Of a stretch of 33,017 nt of DNA, positions 23,661 to 31,482 are shown piece after piece. Source of the stretch: Pseudomonadota bacterium (GTDB taxonomy: Bacteria > Desulfobacterota > Syntrophia > Syntrophales > UBA5619). The notes below the pieces were generated by a model, which ran no database searches, was not told where the DNA came from, and saw nothing but the letters and a program-made list of their open reading frames with translations. The position numbers and the translations under genes are program-made. The stretch lies in contig JAHJXP010000066.1 in the NCBI GenBank assembly GCA_018827585.1, forward strand, positions 1 to 33,017, read 5' to 3'. Within the stretch, counting starts at the first letter, position 1, and each line of letters opens with the position of its first letter.

Positions 23661-25163
23661 ATGATGGAAGACTTAAACAATTTGATGATGGGTTTTAGTG
23701 TCGTGACTCAGCCTTACAACCTCATGATAATTGTTGTCGGACTAATTCTCGGGATTATCGTGGGGGTGCTGCCCGGTTTGGGCGGCGCCAACGGCGTGGC
23801 CATCCTCATCCCCGTAGTGGTGACCATGCCGGCTACCGCGGGTGTCATTCTTTTGTCCATGATCTATTGGGGGGCCCTCTATGGGGGAAGCATCACGTCA
23901 ATTCTCTTTAACATACCGGGAGAACCCTGGGCGGTGGCGGCCACCTTCGACGGCTACCCCATGGCCAAGGGCGGGAGGCCCGGCAAGGCCCTCGTGCTTG
24001 CCTTCCTTGCCCATGGCGCGGGTGCTATTTTCGGCGTTGTCATACTGACCTTCTTTGCGCCCATCTTGGCGGAGTTTGCCCTGAAGTTCGGGCCGGCGGA
24101 GGTCTTTGCGGTCATGATGCTGACCTTCAGCGCCTTTGTGGGGCTGGGCGGGAAATCACCGCTCAAGACGGTGGTGGCCATCCTGTTCGGTTTCATCCTG
24201 GCAGCAGTGGGGATGGATATCGTCAGCGGACAGCTCCGCATGACCTATGGGACCGTTGTCCTCATGGGAGGGTTCAATTTTATTGTGGCCGTCATCGGAC
24301 TCTTCGGGCTGGGAGAGATATTTCTCACCGTCGAGGAAGGACTGAAGGTCGAAGGGATATCGACCAGGATCGGCTTGAAGGACATCTGGGAAGGGATGAA
24401 GGAGTTTATCCGTTATCCGAAGGCCATCATTATGGGAATGCTCATCGGCTGCTGGATGGGGTTCAAACCGGGGGGCGCAACGCCGGCCTCCTTTATGGCC
24501 TACGGTTTTTGCAAGCAGTCCAGTGCGAACGCCGATGAATTCGGGAAAGGCGCCCCGGCCGGAATCATCGCCCCCGAAGCGGCCGCCCACGCCGCCGGAA
24601 CATCGGCCGCCATCCCCATGATCACCCTGGGGATCCCCGGATCGCCCACGATGGCGGTGATCATGGGCGGTCTGATGATCTTCGGACTTCAACCCGGGCC
24701 GATGCTTTTTAAGGAGCATGCCGATTTCGTCTGGGGTTTCATCGCGAGCTCATGGATGGGCAATATATTGGGATTCTTCCTTGTCTTGGCATTCGCCCCT
24801 ATCTTTGCATCCATACTGAGGGTCAAGTTTGCCATCTTCATGCCCCTGATCATCTATGTGTGCGCCATCGGCGCCTATGCGGTGAACAACCGGATGATCG
24901 ACGTCTATTATATGTTGATATTCGGCGTTCTCGGCTATTTGTTCAAAAAACTCGATTACCCCATTGCGCCGATGGTGTTGGCCCTGGTCCTGGGCGATAT
25001 GGCGGAACAGGCCATGAGACAGGCCCTGATCATCGGGCACGGCAGCCCGCTCGTATTCTTTACGTTGCCTTTGGCATTGCCGCTCATGGTCGCAGCGATC
25101 ATCATCTTCTTCTGGCCTGTCATCGCCCCGTTGAAAGCGCGATTATTCGGTAAAAAGGCCTGA
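23661..25163 (+). CDS. tctA: Tripartite tricarboxylate transporter large permease (TctA)
   Basis: This 500-residue permease has about 11-12 hydrophobic segments and the two family signatures. The first is GIIVGVLPGLGGANGVAILIPV (about 29-50), with YGGSITSILFNIPGEPWAVAATFDGYPMAKGG. The second is the related repeat in the latter half, GIIAPEAAAHAAGTSAAIPMITLGIPGSPTMAVI. TctA uses the ion gradient to move the carboxylate delivered by TctC. Known substrates across the family include citrate, glutarate, terephthalate and other acids, so the substrate is not fixed by homology. It ends 10 bases before the promoter of the riboswitch-thiC unit. Confidence 0.95.
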   Translation: MMEDLNNLMMGFSVVTQPYNLMIIVVGLILGIIVGVLPGLGGANGVAILIPVVVTMPATAGVILLSMIYWGALYGGSITSILFNIPGEPWAVAATFDGYPMAKGGRPGKALVLAFLAHGAGAIFGVVILTFFAPILAEFALKFGPAEVFAVMMLTFSAFVGLGGKSPLKTVVAILFGFILAAVGMDIVSGQLRMTYGTVVLMGGFNFIVAVIGLFGLGEIFLTVEEGLKVEGISTRIGLKDIWEGMKEFIRYPKAIIMGMLIGCWMGFKPGGATPASFMAYGFCKQSSANADEFGKGAPAGIIAPEAAAHAAGTSAAIPMITLGIPGSPTMAVIMGGLMIFGLQPGPMLFKEHADFVWGFIASSWMGNILGFFLVLAFAPIFASILRVKFAIFMPLIIYVCAIGAYAVNNRMIDVYYMLIFGVLGYLFKKLDYPIAPMVLALVLGDMAEQAMRQALIIGHGSPLVFFTLPLALPLMVAAIIIFFWPVIAPLKARLFGKKA

Positions 25164-25172
25164 TAAATATGC

Positions 25173-25201
25173 TTGATTTTAGAAAACTATTGCAGTAAAA
25201 T
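25173..25201 (+). promoter_or_regulatory. Promoter for thiC
   Basis: TTGATT (25173-25178) and TAAAAT (25196-25201) are separated by 17 bases. The -10 box matches five of six positions. Transcription would start near 25208, just before the riboswitch, so thiC can be read independently of the transporter genes. Confidence 0.55.
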
Positions 25202-25215
25202 TGTGGCACGAAAAA

Positions 25216-25285
25216 ACAGGGGTGCCCACAGGGGCTGAGAAGAGACCCTTTGAACCTGACCTGGGTAATGCCAGCGTAGGGATTG
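25216..25285 (+). promoter_or_regulatory. TPP riboswitch (THI element)
   Basis: The leader carries the conserved THI-box parts in order: GGGGTGC, CTGAGA (25235-25240), ACCCTTTGAACCTGA, then GGTAATGCCAGCGTAGGGA. This is a textbook thiamine pyrophosphate aptamer. It is followed by a terminator hairpin that would form when TPP is bound, shutting off thiC and probably the epimerase gene after it. Confidence 0.95.
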
Positions 25286-25308
25286 GCAGTTGATGTCTTC
25301 ACTTATGC

Positions 25309-25346
25309 GGGGCCATATCCTTCAGAAAAGGGTGGCCCCTTTTTTA
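25309..25346 (+). terminator. Riboswitch-controlled terminator
   Basis: GGGGCC (25309-25314) pairs with GGCCCC (25334-25339) and is followed by a T-run (25340-25345). It lies between the TPP aptamer and the thiC ribosome site, so it is the expression platform for transcription attenuation. Confidence 0.8.
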
Positions 25347-25362
25347 TTTAAGGAGGATGGAA

Positions 25363-26634
25363 ATGACCCAACTGGAAGAAGCAAGAAACGGACGGATATC
25401 GGAAGAAATGAAGATATGCGCCGAAAAAGAGGGCGTGTTCCCGGAATTTATCAGGAAAGGGGTGGCCGAGGGAAATATCGTGGTGGTCCGCAACAACAGG
25501 CATACCGCTATTTCCCCCGTTGCCATAGGGAAGGGGTTGCGGACCAAGGTCAACGCCAATATCGGGACCTCCGGCGACCATGCGGACCTCGCTGTGGAAC
25601 TGGAGAAGGTCAGGGTTTCCGTTGCCGCCGGCGCCGATACGATCATGGACCTCTCCACGGGCGGCGATCTGGCCGCCATCAGAAAGGCGATCATCAAAGC
25701 CTCGCCCCTGGCGATCGGCACGGTCCCGATATACCAGGCGGCGGCCGCGATGCTGGCAGCGAAAAAGGCCATCGTGTCCATGACGGCCGACGACATCTTT
25801 GCCGTCATTGAACAAAACGGCGAAGACGGCGTGGATTTCCTCACCGTCCATTGCGGGGTGACGCGCAGAAGCGTTGCCAGCGCAGAGGCACAGGGGAGGG
25901 TATTGGGCATTGTGAGCCGCGGCGGTTCCATTACGGCCAACTGGATGAGATGCAATGACAGGGAAAACCCGCTGTACGAACATTATGACCGGTTGCTGGA
26001 AATTTCCCACCGCTACGATATGGTTTTGAGCCTGGGCGACGGTCTGCGACCGGGGTGCATTGCCGACGCCACCGACCGGGGGCAGGTGCAGGAACTCATC
26101 CTTTTGGGAGAGCTGGCAAAAAGGGCGAGAGACAAGGGGGTGCAGGTGATGATCGAGGGGCCGGGCCATGTGCCCATCAGGGATATCGAGGCGAATGTCC
26201 AATTAGAGAAGAGTCTCTGCAGCGGGGCGCCCTTTTACGTTCTGGGGCCGCTGCCCACGGACATCGCCCCCGGTTACGATCATATCACCGCGGCTATCGG
26301 CGGGGCCATTGCCGGCGCCGCCGGGGCCGATTTTCTCTGCTATGTGACGCCCTCCGAACACCTCCGCCTGCCGAATCTCGAGGATGTGCGAGAGGGGATC
26401 ATGGCTTCGCGCATTGCCGCACATATCGCCGATATTGCCAAAGGATTGCCCGGCGCCCTGGAAAAGGACGCGCTGATGGCCGGTTACAGAAAGGCCATCG
26501 ACTGGGAGGGACAGATCTCGACCGCCATCGACCGGGAGAGGGCGGGGAGACTGTTAGAGAAAAGCGCGACGGCGAAGGAAGAGGGGTGCACAATGTGCGG
26601 CGAGCTGTGCGCCATCAGGCTGGGAAAGGAATAA
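25363..26634 (+). CDS. thiC: Phosphomethylpyrimidine synthase ThiC
   Basis: This radical-SAM-type enzyme converts aminoimidazole ribotide into hydroxymethylpyrimidine phosphate for thiamine. The start is ATG 25363, because AGGAGG (25351-25356) abuts the earlier in-frame ATG 25357. The product has 423 residues, the short ThiC form without the long N-terminal domain. Typical stretches are NANIGTSGDHADLAVELEK, GADTIMDLSTGGD, MIEGPGHVPIRDIEANVQLEK and LGPLPTDIAPGYDHITAAIGG. The C-terminal cluster motif reads CTMCGELC, i.e. C-x2-C-x3-C, one residue shorter than the well-known C-x2-C-x4-C. Regulation is by the upstream TPP riboswitch. TPP is the cofactor of the oxidoreductase encoded upstream. Confidence 0.95.
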   Translation: MTQLEEARNGRISEEMKICAEKEGVFPEFIRKGVAEGNIVVVRNNRHTAISPVAIGKGLRTKVNANIGTSGDHADLAVELEKVRVSVAAGADTIMDLSTGGDLAAIRKAIIKASPLAIGTVPIYQAAAAMLAAKKAIVSMTADDIFAVIEQNGEDGVDFLTVHCGVTRRSVASAEAQGRVLGIVSRGGSITANWMRCNDRENPLYEHYDRLLEISHRYDMVLSLGDGLRPGCIADATDRGQVQELILLGELAKRARDKGVQVMIEGPGHVPIRDIEANVQLEKSLCSGAPFYVLGPLPTDIAPGYDHITAAIGGAIAGAAGADFLCYVTPSEHLRLPNLEDVREGIMASRIAAHIADIAKGLPGALEKDALMAGYRKAIDWEGQISTAIDRERAGRLLEKSATAKEEGCTMCGELCAIRLGKE

Positions 26635-26673
26635 CCCTCAGTGTAAAAACCCGGGCGTTCATGGGAGGGGCAG

Positions 26674-27606
26674 ATGAGATTCTTGGTCACGGGCGGCGCT
26701 GGATTTGTCGGGACTGTCCTTGTTGAATCGCTTCTCAAGAAGGGCTTTGCGGTTAGAGTTCTCGACAGGGTTGTCGGTGAACTGGAGACATTAAGGGGTC
26801 ACTCTAATCTTGAAATAGTGACAGGGGATACCCAAGACCAGGAGATCGTGGGTGCCGCGATGAAAGGCGTAGATGTGGTGTATCATTCGGCCTGGTCTTT
26901 TCCTTCGATGCCGGCGGATGCCTTTAAAATCGATGTCGGCGGGGCTATTCACGTCTTGGAGGCCGCCTCCATCAGCCGTGTGAAACATCTTCTATTTCTC
27001 AGCAGCAGCGTGGTCTATGGGGAGCCTGCCTATCAGCCGATAGACGAAATTCATCCTCACCTCACGGAGAAATCTCGCGACCCTCTTCACGCCCTCACGA
27101 AGTCGACGGTTCATCAGCTCTCCTCGCTTTATTACCGGCAGTACAAGTTGCCCTACACGATATTTATCTTCTGGTGGGGATATGGAAAGGAACATATTCC
27201 GGGTCGAACGCTGAGGGGACTGATTGATTCCGCTTTGAAAGGGGAAGTGATCAAGGCGCCTGAAAAAGCGAGCGGGGGGGTGACCTATCTGGGGGATATC
27301 GCCAAGGCCTTTGAAATGGCCACCCTCAACGAAAGGGCGTATGGGCAGGAGTTTAACCTCTCGAGCTTTCGGATCAGGTGGCGGGATCTGATTGAACTCA
27401 TCGTCGAACTTTCAGGGTCGACTTCCACGATCGAGATTGTACCGGATGAGCGTTGGGATGGGCACGGCTTCCTCACCGGCATCTGGGACATCAGTACGAA
27501 AAAGGCTGAAGACATATTGGGATACAGACTAAACCCCGAAGAGGCCAGGGAGGTGTTCATTCAGGCATTGAAACGCGACATCGCCCTGAGGAAAAGAAAC
27601 CTTTGA
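26674..27606 (+). CDS. NAD(P)-dependent epimerase/dehydratase-like SDR protein
   Basis: This 310-residue extended SDR protein has the nucleotide loop VTGGAGFVGTVLVE (about 5-18), an acidic end of strand two (LDR), and SSSVVYGEP (110-118) with the catalytic Ser/Thr region. The active-site YxxxK is replaced by H139-x3-K143 in PLHALTKS, so the usual catalytic Tyr is absent. The enzyme may therefore use another residue, or may bind without catalysis. GGGAGGGG precedes ATG 26674. It lies 39 bases after thiC and is probably in the same riboswitch-controlled transcript. Substrate unknown: sugar nucleotide epimerases, 3-beta-HSD-like and reductase members all share this fold. Confidence 0.8.
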   Translation: MRFLVTGGAGFVGTVLVESLLKKGFAVRVLDRVVGELETLRGHSNLEIVTGDTQDQEIVGAAMKGVDVVYHSAWSFPSMPADAFKIDVGGAIHVLEAASISRVKHLLFLSSSVVYGEPAYQPIDEIHPHLTEKSRDPLHALTKSTVHQLSSLYYRQYKLPYTIFIFWWGYGKEHIPGRTLRGLIDSALKGEVIKAPEKASGGVTYLGDIAKAFEMATLNERAYGQEFNLSSFRIRWRDLIELIVELSGSTSTIEIVPDERWDGHGFLTGIWDISTKKAEDILGYRLNPEEAREVFIQALKRDIALRKRNL

Positions 27607-27638
27607 AAGCAGAGCCCCTCTCTCCCGAAAAACCTTAA

Positions 27639-27692
27639 ATTAGCTTCGCTTCGCCGATTCTCCGGATTAGCTTCGATGATTCTTCGAATGCG
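27639..27692. repeat. Two tandem 27-base degenerate repeats
   Basis: ATTAGCTTCG occurs at 27639 and 27666. Each copy is followed by a GATTCT-containing tail, so two 27-base units lie head to tail in the convergent gap between the epimerase and pckG. Within and around them TTCGAAGAAT-like sequence can fold. Such units may recur elsewhere in the genome. Function unknown. Confidence 0.45.
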
Positions 27693-27739
27693 CGCTGCAC
27701 CAAGCCAATTTTCATAAATTTGCTCTCGAAAAGGACATC

Positions 27740-29521
27740 CTATCCCAAGCGCTTTTTGAGGTCGTTGAGCTGCTTCCGGAGCCTCTCGGGGAGGCGGTCG
27801 CCGAACTGGCCGAAATGTCGTTCGATATCGGAGAGCTCGGCCTTCCAGGCGTCGGCGTCCACACGGAGGAGCTCCTTCAGGTCCGTGGCGGGAATGGCGA
27901 GCCCCGCGAGGTCGAGGTCCCCCTCTTTGGGCATGAGGCCGATAGGGGTCTCGACGGCGCCGACCGTATCGTCGATCCGCTCGCACATCCACTTCAGGAC
28001 ACGGCTGTTGTCGCCGAAGCCGGGCCAGAGCCATTTACCCTCTTGATTCTTGCGGAACCAGTTGACGTAGAAAATGCGCGGGGCGTATTTGCCGAGACGG
28101 TCGCCCATGTCGAGCCAGTGTTGGAAGTAATCCGCCATGTTGTAACCGCAGAAGGGCTTCATGGCGAACGGGTCGCGGCGGAGGTTGCCCACGGCGCCGA
28201 TGTTGGCGGCGGTGGTCTCCGAAGAGGCGGTGGCGCCCATGAAGACCCCGTGGTCCCAGTCGTAGGCCTCGTGGACCAGCGGCATGACGCCCGCGCGGCG
28301 GCCCCCGAAGATAAAGATGTCGATGGGAACGCCTTCGGGTTTCTCCCAGTCGGGGCAGATGACCGGACATTGTGCGGCCGGGGCGGTGAAACGGGAGTTG
28401 GCATGGGCCGCCGGATTCTTGCTGCCGGGGGTCCAGTCCCGGCCTTTCCAGTTGATGGCGTGACCGGGCGGTTCGCTGTCCATGCCTTCCCACCAGATGT
28501 CGCCGTCGTCGGTCAGGGCGCAGTTGGTGAAGATGACGTTCTCCTTGATGGTGTCCATGGCCGACGGGTTGGACGCATAGGAGGTGCCGGTGGCGACGCC
28601 GAAGAAGCCGTATTCGGGATTGATGGCATAGGGTCTGCCGTCCGGGCCTATCTTGATCCAGGCGATATCGTCGCCGATGCACTCGCACCTCCAGCCGGAA
28701 ATGGCAGGCGTGAGCATGGCGAGATTGGTCTTGCCGCAGGCCGACGGGAAGGCGGCCGCAATGTGGTACTGTTTGCCCGCGGGGTCAATCAGGCGCAGGA
28801 TCAGCATGTGCTCGGCCATCCAACCCTCGCGTTTCGCCATGGCCGAGGCGATGCGCAGCGCCAGGCATTTCTTCCCGAGCATGGCGTTGCCGCCGTAGCC
28901 GCTCCCGTATGACCAGATGAGGTTCTCCTCCGGGAAGTGGCTGATGTATTTTTTGTCAAGAGGCGCGCAGGGCCAGGTCGAATCCGGCTCGCCCGGGGCA
29001 AGCGGCGCGCCGAGGGAGTGCAGGCAGGGGATGAACTCGCCGTCGGCGCCGAGCTTTTCGAGCACTCCTGTTCCGACGCGGGTCATGATGTGCATGTTGC
29101 AGACCACGTACGGGCTATCGGTGATCTCGACGCCGATCTTGGCCAGGGGCGAATCGATGGGGCCCATGGAGAAGGGAATCACGTACAGGGTGCGGCCCCG
29201 CATGCAGCCCTGATAGAGGCCCCTCATGGTCGCCTTCAATTCCCCGGGGTCGACCCAGTTGTTGGTCGGGCCGGCGTCGTCTCTGCTTGCCGTGCTGATG
29301 TACGTGCGGGCTTCGAGCCGGGCGACGTCGCTCGGCTGAGAGCGGAAGAGAAAGCTGTTGGGCCGTTTGGCAAGCGGGATGGCCATGCCGCTTGCCGTCA
29401 GCTGCTGCATCAGGCGGTCGTACTCCCCCCGGCTGCCGTCGCACCAGCAGATGGCGTCCGGCCGGCACATCGCGGCGATTTCCCCGACCCAGTCGTTCAG
29501 TTTTTTATGTTTGCTTGTCAC
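27740..29521 (-). CDS. pckG: Phosphoenolpyruvate carboxykinase (GTP)
   Basis: This 593-residue protein, the normal length for GTP-type PEPCK, interconverts oxaloacetate + GTP and PEP + CO2 + GDP. The nucleotide loop AAFPSACGKTNLAML (S260, C262, K264) includes the reactive Cys of the GTP class. The substrate and metal regions are seen in FGGRRAGVMPLVHEA and WSYGSGYGGNAMLGKKC. Translation starts at GTG 29521, which shares one base with the garR stop, so the two are coupled. The pairing with tartronate semialdehyde reductase and hydroxypyruvate isomerase suggests a shared role in C3 acid and gluconeogenic flow. Confidence 0.96.
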   Translation of the reverse strand: MTSKHKKLNDWVGEIAAMCRPDAICWCDGSRGEYDRLMQQLTASGMAIPLAKRPNSFLFRSQPSDVARLEARTYISTASRDDAGPTNNWVDPGELKATMRGLYQGCMRGRTLYVIPFSMGPIDSPLAKIGVEITDSPYVVCNMHIMTRVGTGVLEKLGADGEFIPCLHSLGAPLAPGEPDSTWPCAPLDKKYISHFPEENLIWSYGSGYGGNAMLGKKCLALRIASAMAKREGWMAEHMLILRLIDPAGKQYHIAAAFPSACGKTNLAMLTPAISGWRCECIGDDIAWIKIGPDGRPYAINPEYGFFGVATGTSYASNPSAMDTIKENVIFTNCALTDDGDIWWEGMDSEPPGHAINWKGRDWTPGSKNPAAHANSRFTAPAAQCPVICPDWEKPEGVPIDIFIFGGRRAGVMPLVHEAYDWDHGVFMGATASSETTAANIGAVGNLRRDPFAMKPFCGYNMADYFQHWLDMGDRLGKYAPRIFYVNWFRKNQEGKWLWPGFGDNSRVLKWMCERIDDTVGAVETPIGLMPKEGDLDLAGLAIPATDLKELLRVDADAWKAELSDIERHFGQFGDRLPERLRKQLNDLKKRLG

Positions 29522-30405
29522 TATCGATGCAGCTCGATCCCCGCGATCCTCTCGTAATACCGGACCAGGGCGCTGTGATCGGCATCCCCAAACTCCTCCT
29601 TGAGCGACTGCATCATCGCCATGAGCTCGTCGGTGAGCGGCGTCGCCACATCTATTCCCCTGGCCGTGTCCAGAACGTTGTTGAGGTCCTTGATGTGGAG
29701 GTTGATCCGGAAACCTGGTTTGAAATTCCGGTCCAGCATCATTGGGGCCTTGGCGTCCATAACGGTGCTCCCGGCCAGTCCGCCCCGGATCGCCTGATAG
29801 ACGAGATCGGGGTTGACGCCCGCCTTGGCGGCCAGGACGAGGGCTTCGGAGACGGCGGCGATGTTGGCGGCCACGACGATCTGATTGGCCAGTTTCGTCA
29901 CGTTGCCGGCCCCGATCTCCCCGCAGAGGACGACGGAGGCGCCCATCGTCTTCATCAGGGGCAGGAACTCATCGAAGTCGGCCTTGCTGCCGCCAACCAT
30001 GATCGACAGGGTTCCGTCGATGGCCTTCGGCTCGCCGCCGCTTACCGGGGCATCCAGCATCCGGATCCCCTTTTCCGCGAGTTTCGCCCCTATCTCCCGG
30101 CTGACAAGGGGGGAGATGGAACTCATGTCGATGACGATTGCGCCCGGCCGGGCGGTTTGGATGATGCCGTCCTTGCCCAGGACAACCTCCTGCACATGGG
30201 GGGAGTTGGGGAGCATCGTAATGATCACATCCGTCTTTGCGGCCACATCCTTCGCGGAGGTCCCTTTTTCGGCGCCCGCGCCGGCGACCTCCTCCACCGC
30301 CGCGGGGACGATATCGTAAACCAAGAGGGGATAGCCCGCCTTCAACAGATTCTTGCTCATGGGCTTGCCCATGATTCCGAGGCCGATAAAACCGATCTTT
30401 TTCAT
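29521..30405 (-). CDS. garR: 2-hydroxy-3-oxopropionate (tartronate semialdehyde) reductase
   Basis: This beta-hydroxyacid dehydrogenase has 294 residues. Rossmann loop: GFIGLGIMGKPMSKNL (5-20). Substrate motif: DAPVSGGEPKAIDGTLSIMVGG (118-139, S122). The catalytic segment GAGNVTKLANQ contains K171, the position usual in this family. The GEPKAIDGTL wording favours GarR/GlxR over 3-hydroxyisobutyrate dehydrogenase. It reduces tartronate semialdehyde to glycerate. An in-frame extension reaches 30546, but the start with GGAG before ATG 30405 fits family length. It lies between hyi and pckG. Confidence 0.92.
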   Translation of the reverse strand: MKKIGFIGLGIMGKPMSKNLLKAGYPLLVYDIVPAAVEEVAGAGAEKGTSAKDVAAKTDVIITMLPNSPHVQEVVLGKDGIIQTARPGAIVIDMSSISPLVSREIGAKLAEKGIRMLDAPVSGGEPKAIDGTLSIMVGGSKADFDEFLPLMKTMGASVVLCGEIGAGNVTKLANQIVVAANIAAVSEALVLAAKAGVNPDLVYQAIRGGLAGSTVMDAKAPMMLDRNFKPGFRINLHIKDLNNVLDTARGIDVATPLTDELMAMMQSLKEEFGDADHSALVRYYERIAGIELHR

Positions 30406-30509
30406 CTTTTCACTCCGTTTCTTTGCAGTTGCCGTTAAAGGAAAAAAGCGCCGTATTTTATCTCTCCCCTTCCCCCGCCGGTCTTGCCTGCCGGGCAGGG
30501 GGGAGAGAC

Positions 30510-30544
30510 GGCCATCCCGGTCGGCGCCGCCGGCCGGGATGGCC
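30510..30544 (-). repeat. Stable hairpin between hyi and garR
   Basis: GGCCATCCCGG (30510-30520) and CCGGGATGGCC (30534-30544) form a perfect 11-bp GC-rich stem with a 13-base loop just after the hyi stop codon. There is no T-run on the minus strand, so it may protect the upstream mRNA or slow polymerase rather than terminate. A second palindrome (CCTGCCGGGCAGG) lies at 30487-30499. Confidence 0.6.
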
Positions 30545-30546
30545 AT

Positions 30547-31332
30547 TTACAGGCGATAGCCGTATGAAGAGAGCCACGCAAGCGAACTTGGCGTATCCGG
30601 TTGGGGGATGTACTCCATAGAGACATACCCGCCATAGCCCACGCGGTCGATCTCCGCCAGCAGAAACCTGAAGTCGGTCTCCCCGGTTCCCGGCTGGTGG
30701 CGTCCGGGGCAGTCGGCGATCTGGATATGGCCGATCCTATCGAGGTGATCATGGAGGACCTTCGCCAGGTCCTCGTTCTCGCGCCGGGCGTGGTAGACGT
30801 CGAACTGGAGATAGGCGTTGGGGTGGCCTATCTCTTTGAGCAGACTGAGGACCTGGCTGCAACTGTTCAGGGCGAACCCTGGCACGTCGAGGCGGTTGAC
30901 CGGTTCGACCATCAGCCTTATCCCCGCTTTCTCCATGGATTCGGCGGCAAAGTGGATATTTCCCCTGAGGGTTACCCAGGTCTCTGCCTCCGGGAGCGCC
31001 TCGTTCTTCAGACCGACCAGGCAGTTCAGACGGTCGACGCCGAGGGTTCTCGCCGCGTCGATGCCTCTGGCGACTCCCGCGCGGAATTCCTCCCGGCGCT
31101 CCGGATTGGCCGCTGTACCGCGATCGCCGCCCGCCCAATTCCCGGCGGGGAGATTGCACAGGACGAGCCGAAGACCGGTGTCGTTCAACTGCGCCTGGAT
31201 ATCCTCGAATTTGTAATCGTAGGGGAACATGAACTCCACGGCGTCGAAACCCGCCTTGCGGGCTGCGGCAAATCTTTCGAGAAAGGGAATTTCCGTAAAG
31301 AGAAACGTCAGGTTCACTGCAAAGTGCGGCAT
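30547..31332 (-). CDS. hyi: Hydroxypyruvate isomerase (Hyi/OtnI family)
   Basis: This 261-residue TIM-barrel isomerase has the family opening HFAVNLTFLFTEIPFLERF. The catalytic glutamates are E143 (LMVEPVNRLDVPGF) and E240 (SMEYIP), the same positions as in E. coli Hyi. D178 and H203-like residues (LQFDVYH, GHIQIAD) complete the site. It interconverts hydroxypyruvate and tartronate semialdehyde, the substrate of the next gene. OtnI (2-oxotetronate isomerase) is a close alternative that sequence alone does not exclude. No glyoxylate carboligase is in the window. The gene follows atpB after 150 bases with no gene between. Confidence 0.9.
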   Translation of the reverse strand: MPHFAVNLTFLFTEIPFLERFAAARKAGFDAVEFMFPYDYKFEDIQAQLNDTGLRLVLCNLPAGNWAGGDRGTAANPERREEFRAGVARGIDAARTLGVDRLNCLVGLKNEALPEAETWVTLRGNIHFAAESMEKAGIRLMVEPVNRLDVPGFALNSCSQVLSLLKEIGHPNAYLQFDVYHARRENEDLAKVLHDHLDRIGHIQIADCPGRHQPGTGETDFRFLLAEIDRVGYGGYVSMEYIPQPDTPSSLAWLSSYGYRL

Positions 31333-31482
31333 GTCTGTCCTCCTGTCGGTTTGCTTGGGTCTCCGGATAGGTCGTCCCTACCTGCGGGATGCGACTTTCC
31401 TCGATCCGCATCTCGCAAGGGGGCGTAACCGGGGACTTTACTGGTGCAGGTTAACATCATCGGCTGAAAACGCCAAATTCGA

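Noticed and set aside
25357..25362. Earlier ATG for thiC
   Set aside because: AGGAGG touches it directly, leaving no spacing. ATG 25363 has the normal 6-base gap.
30406..30546. N-terminal extension of the garR frame
   Set aside because: The stretch is low-complexity, includes the intergenic hairpin, and lacks similarity to the family. GGAG precedes ATG 30405.
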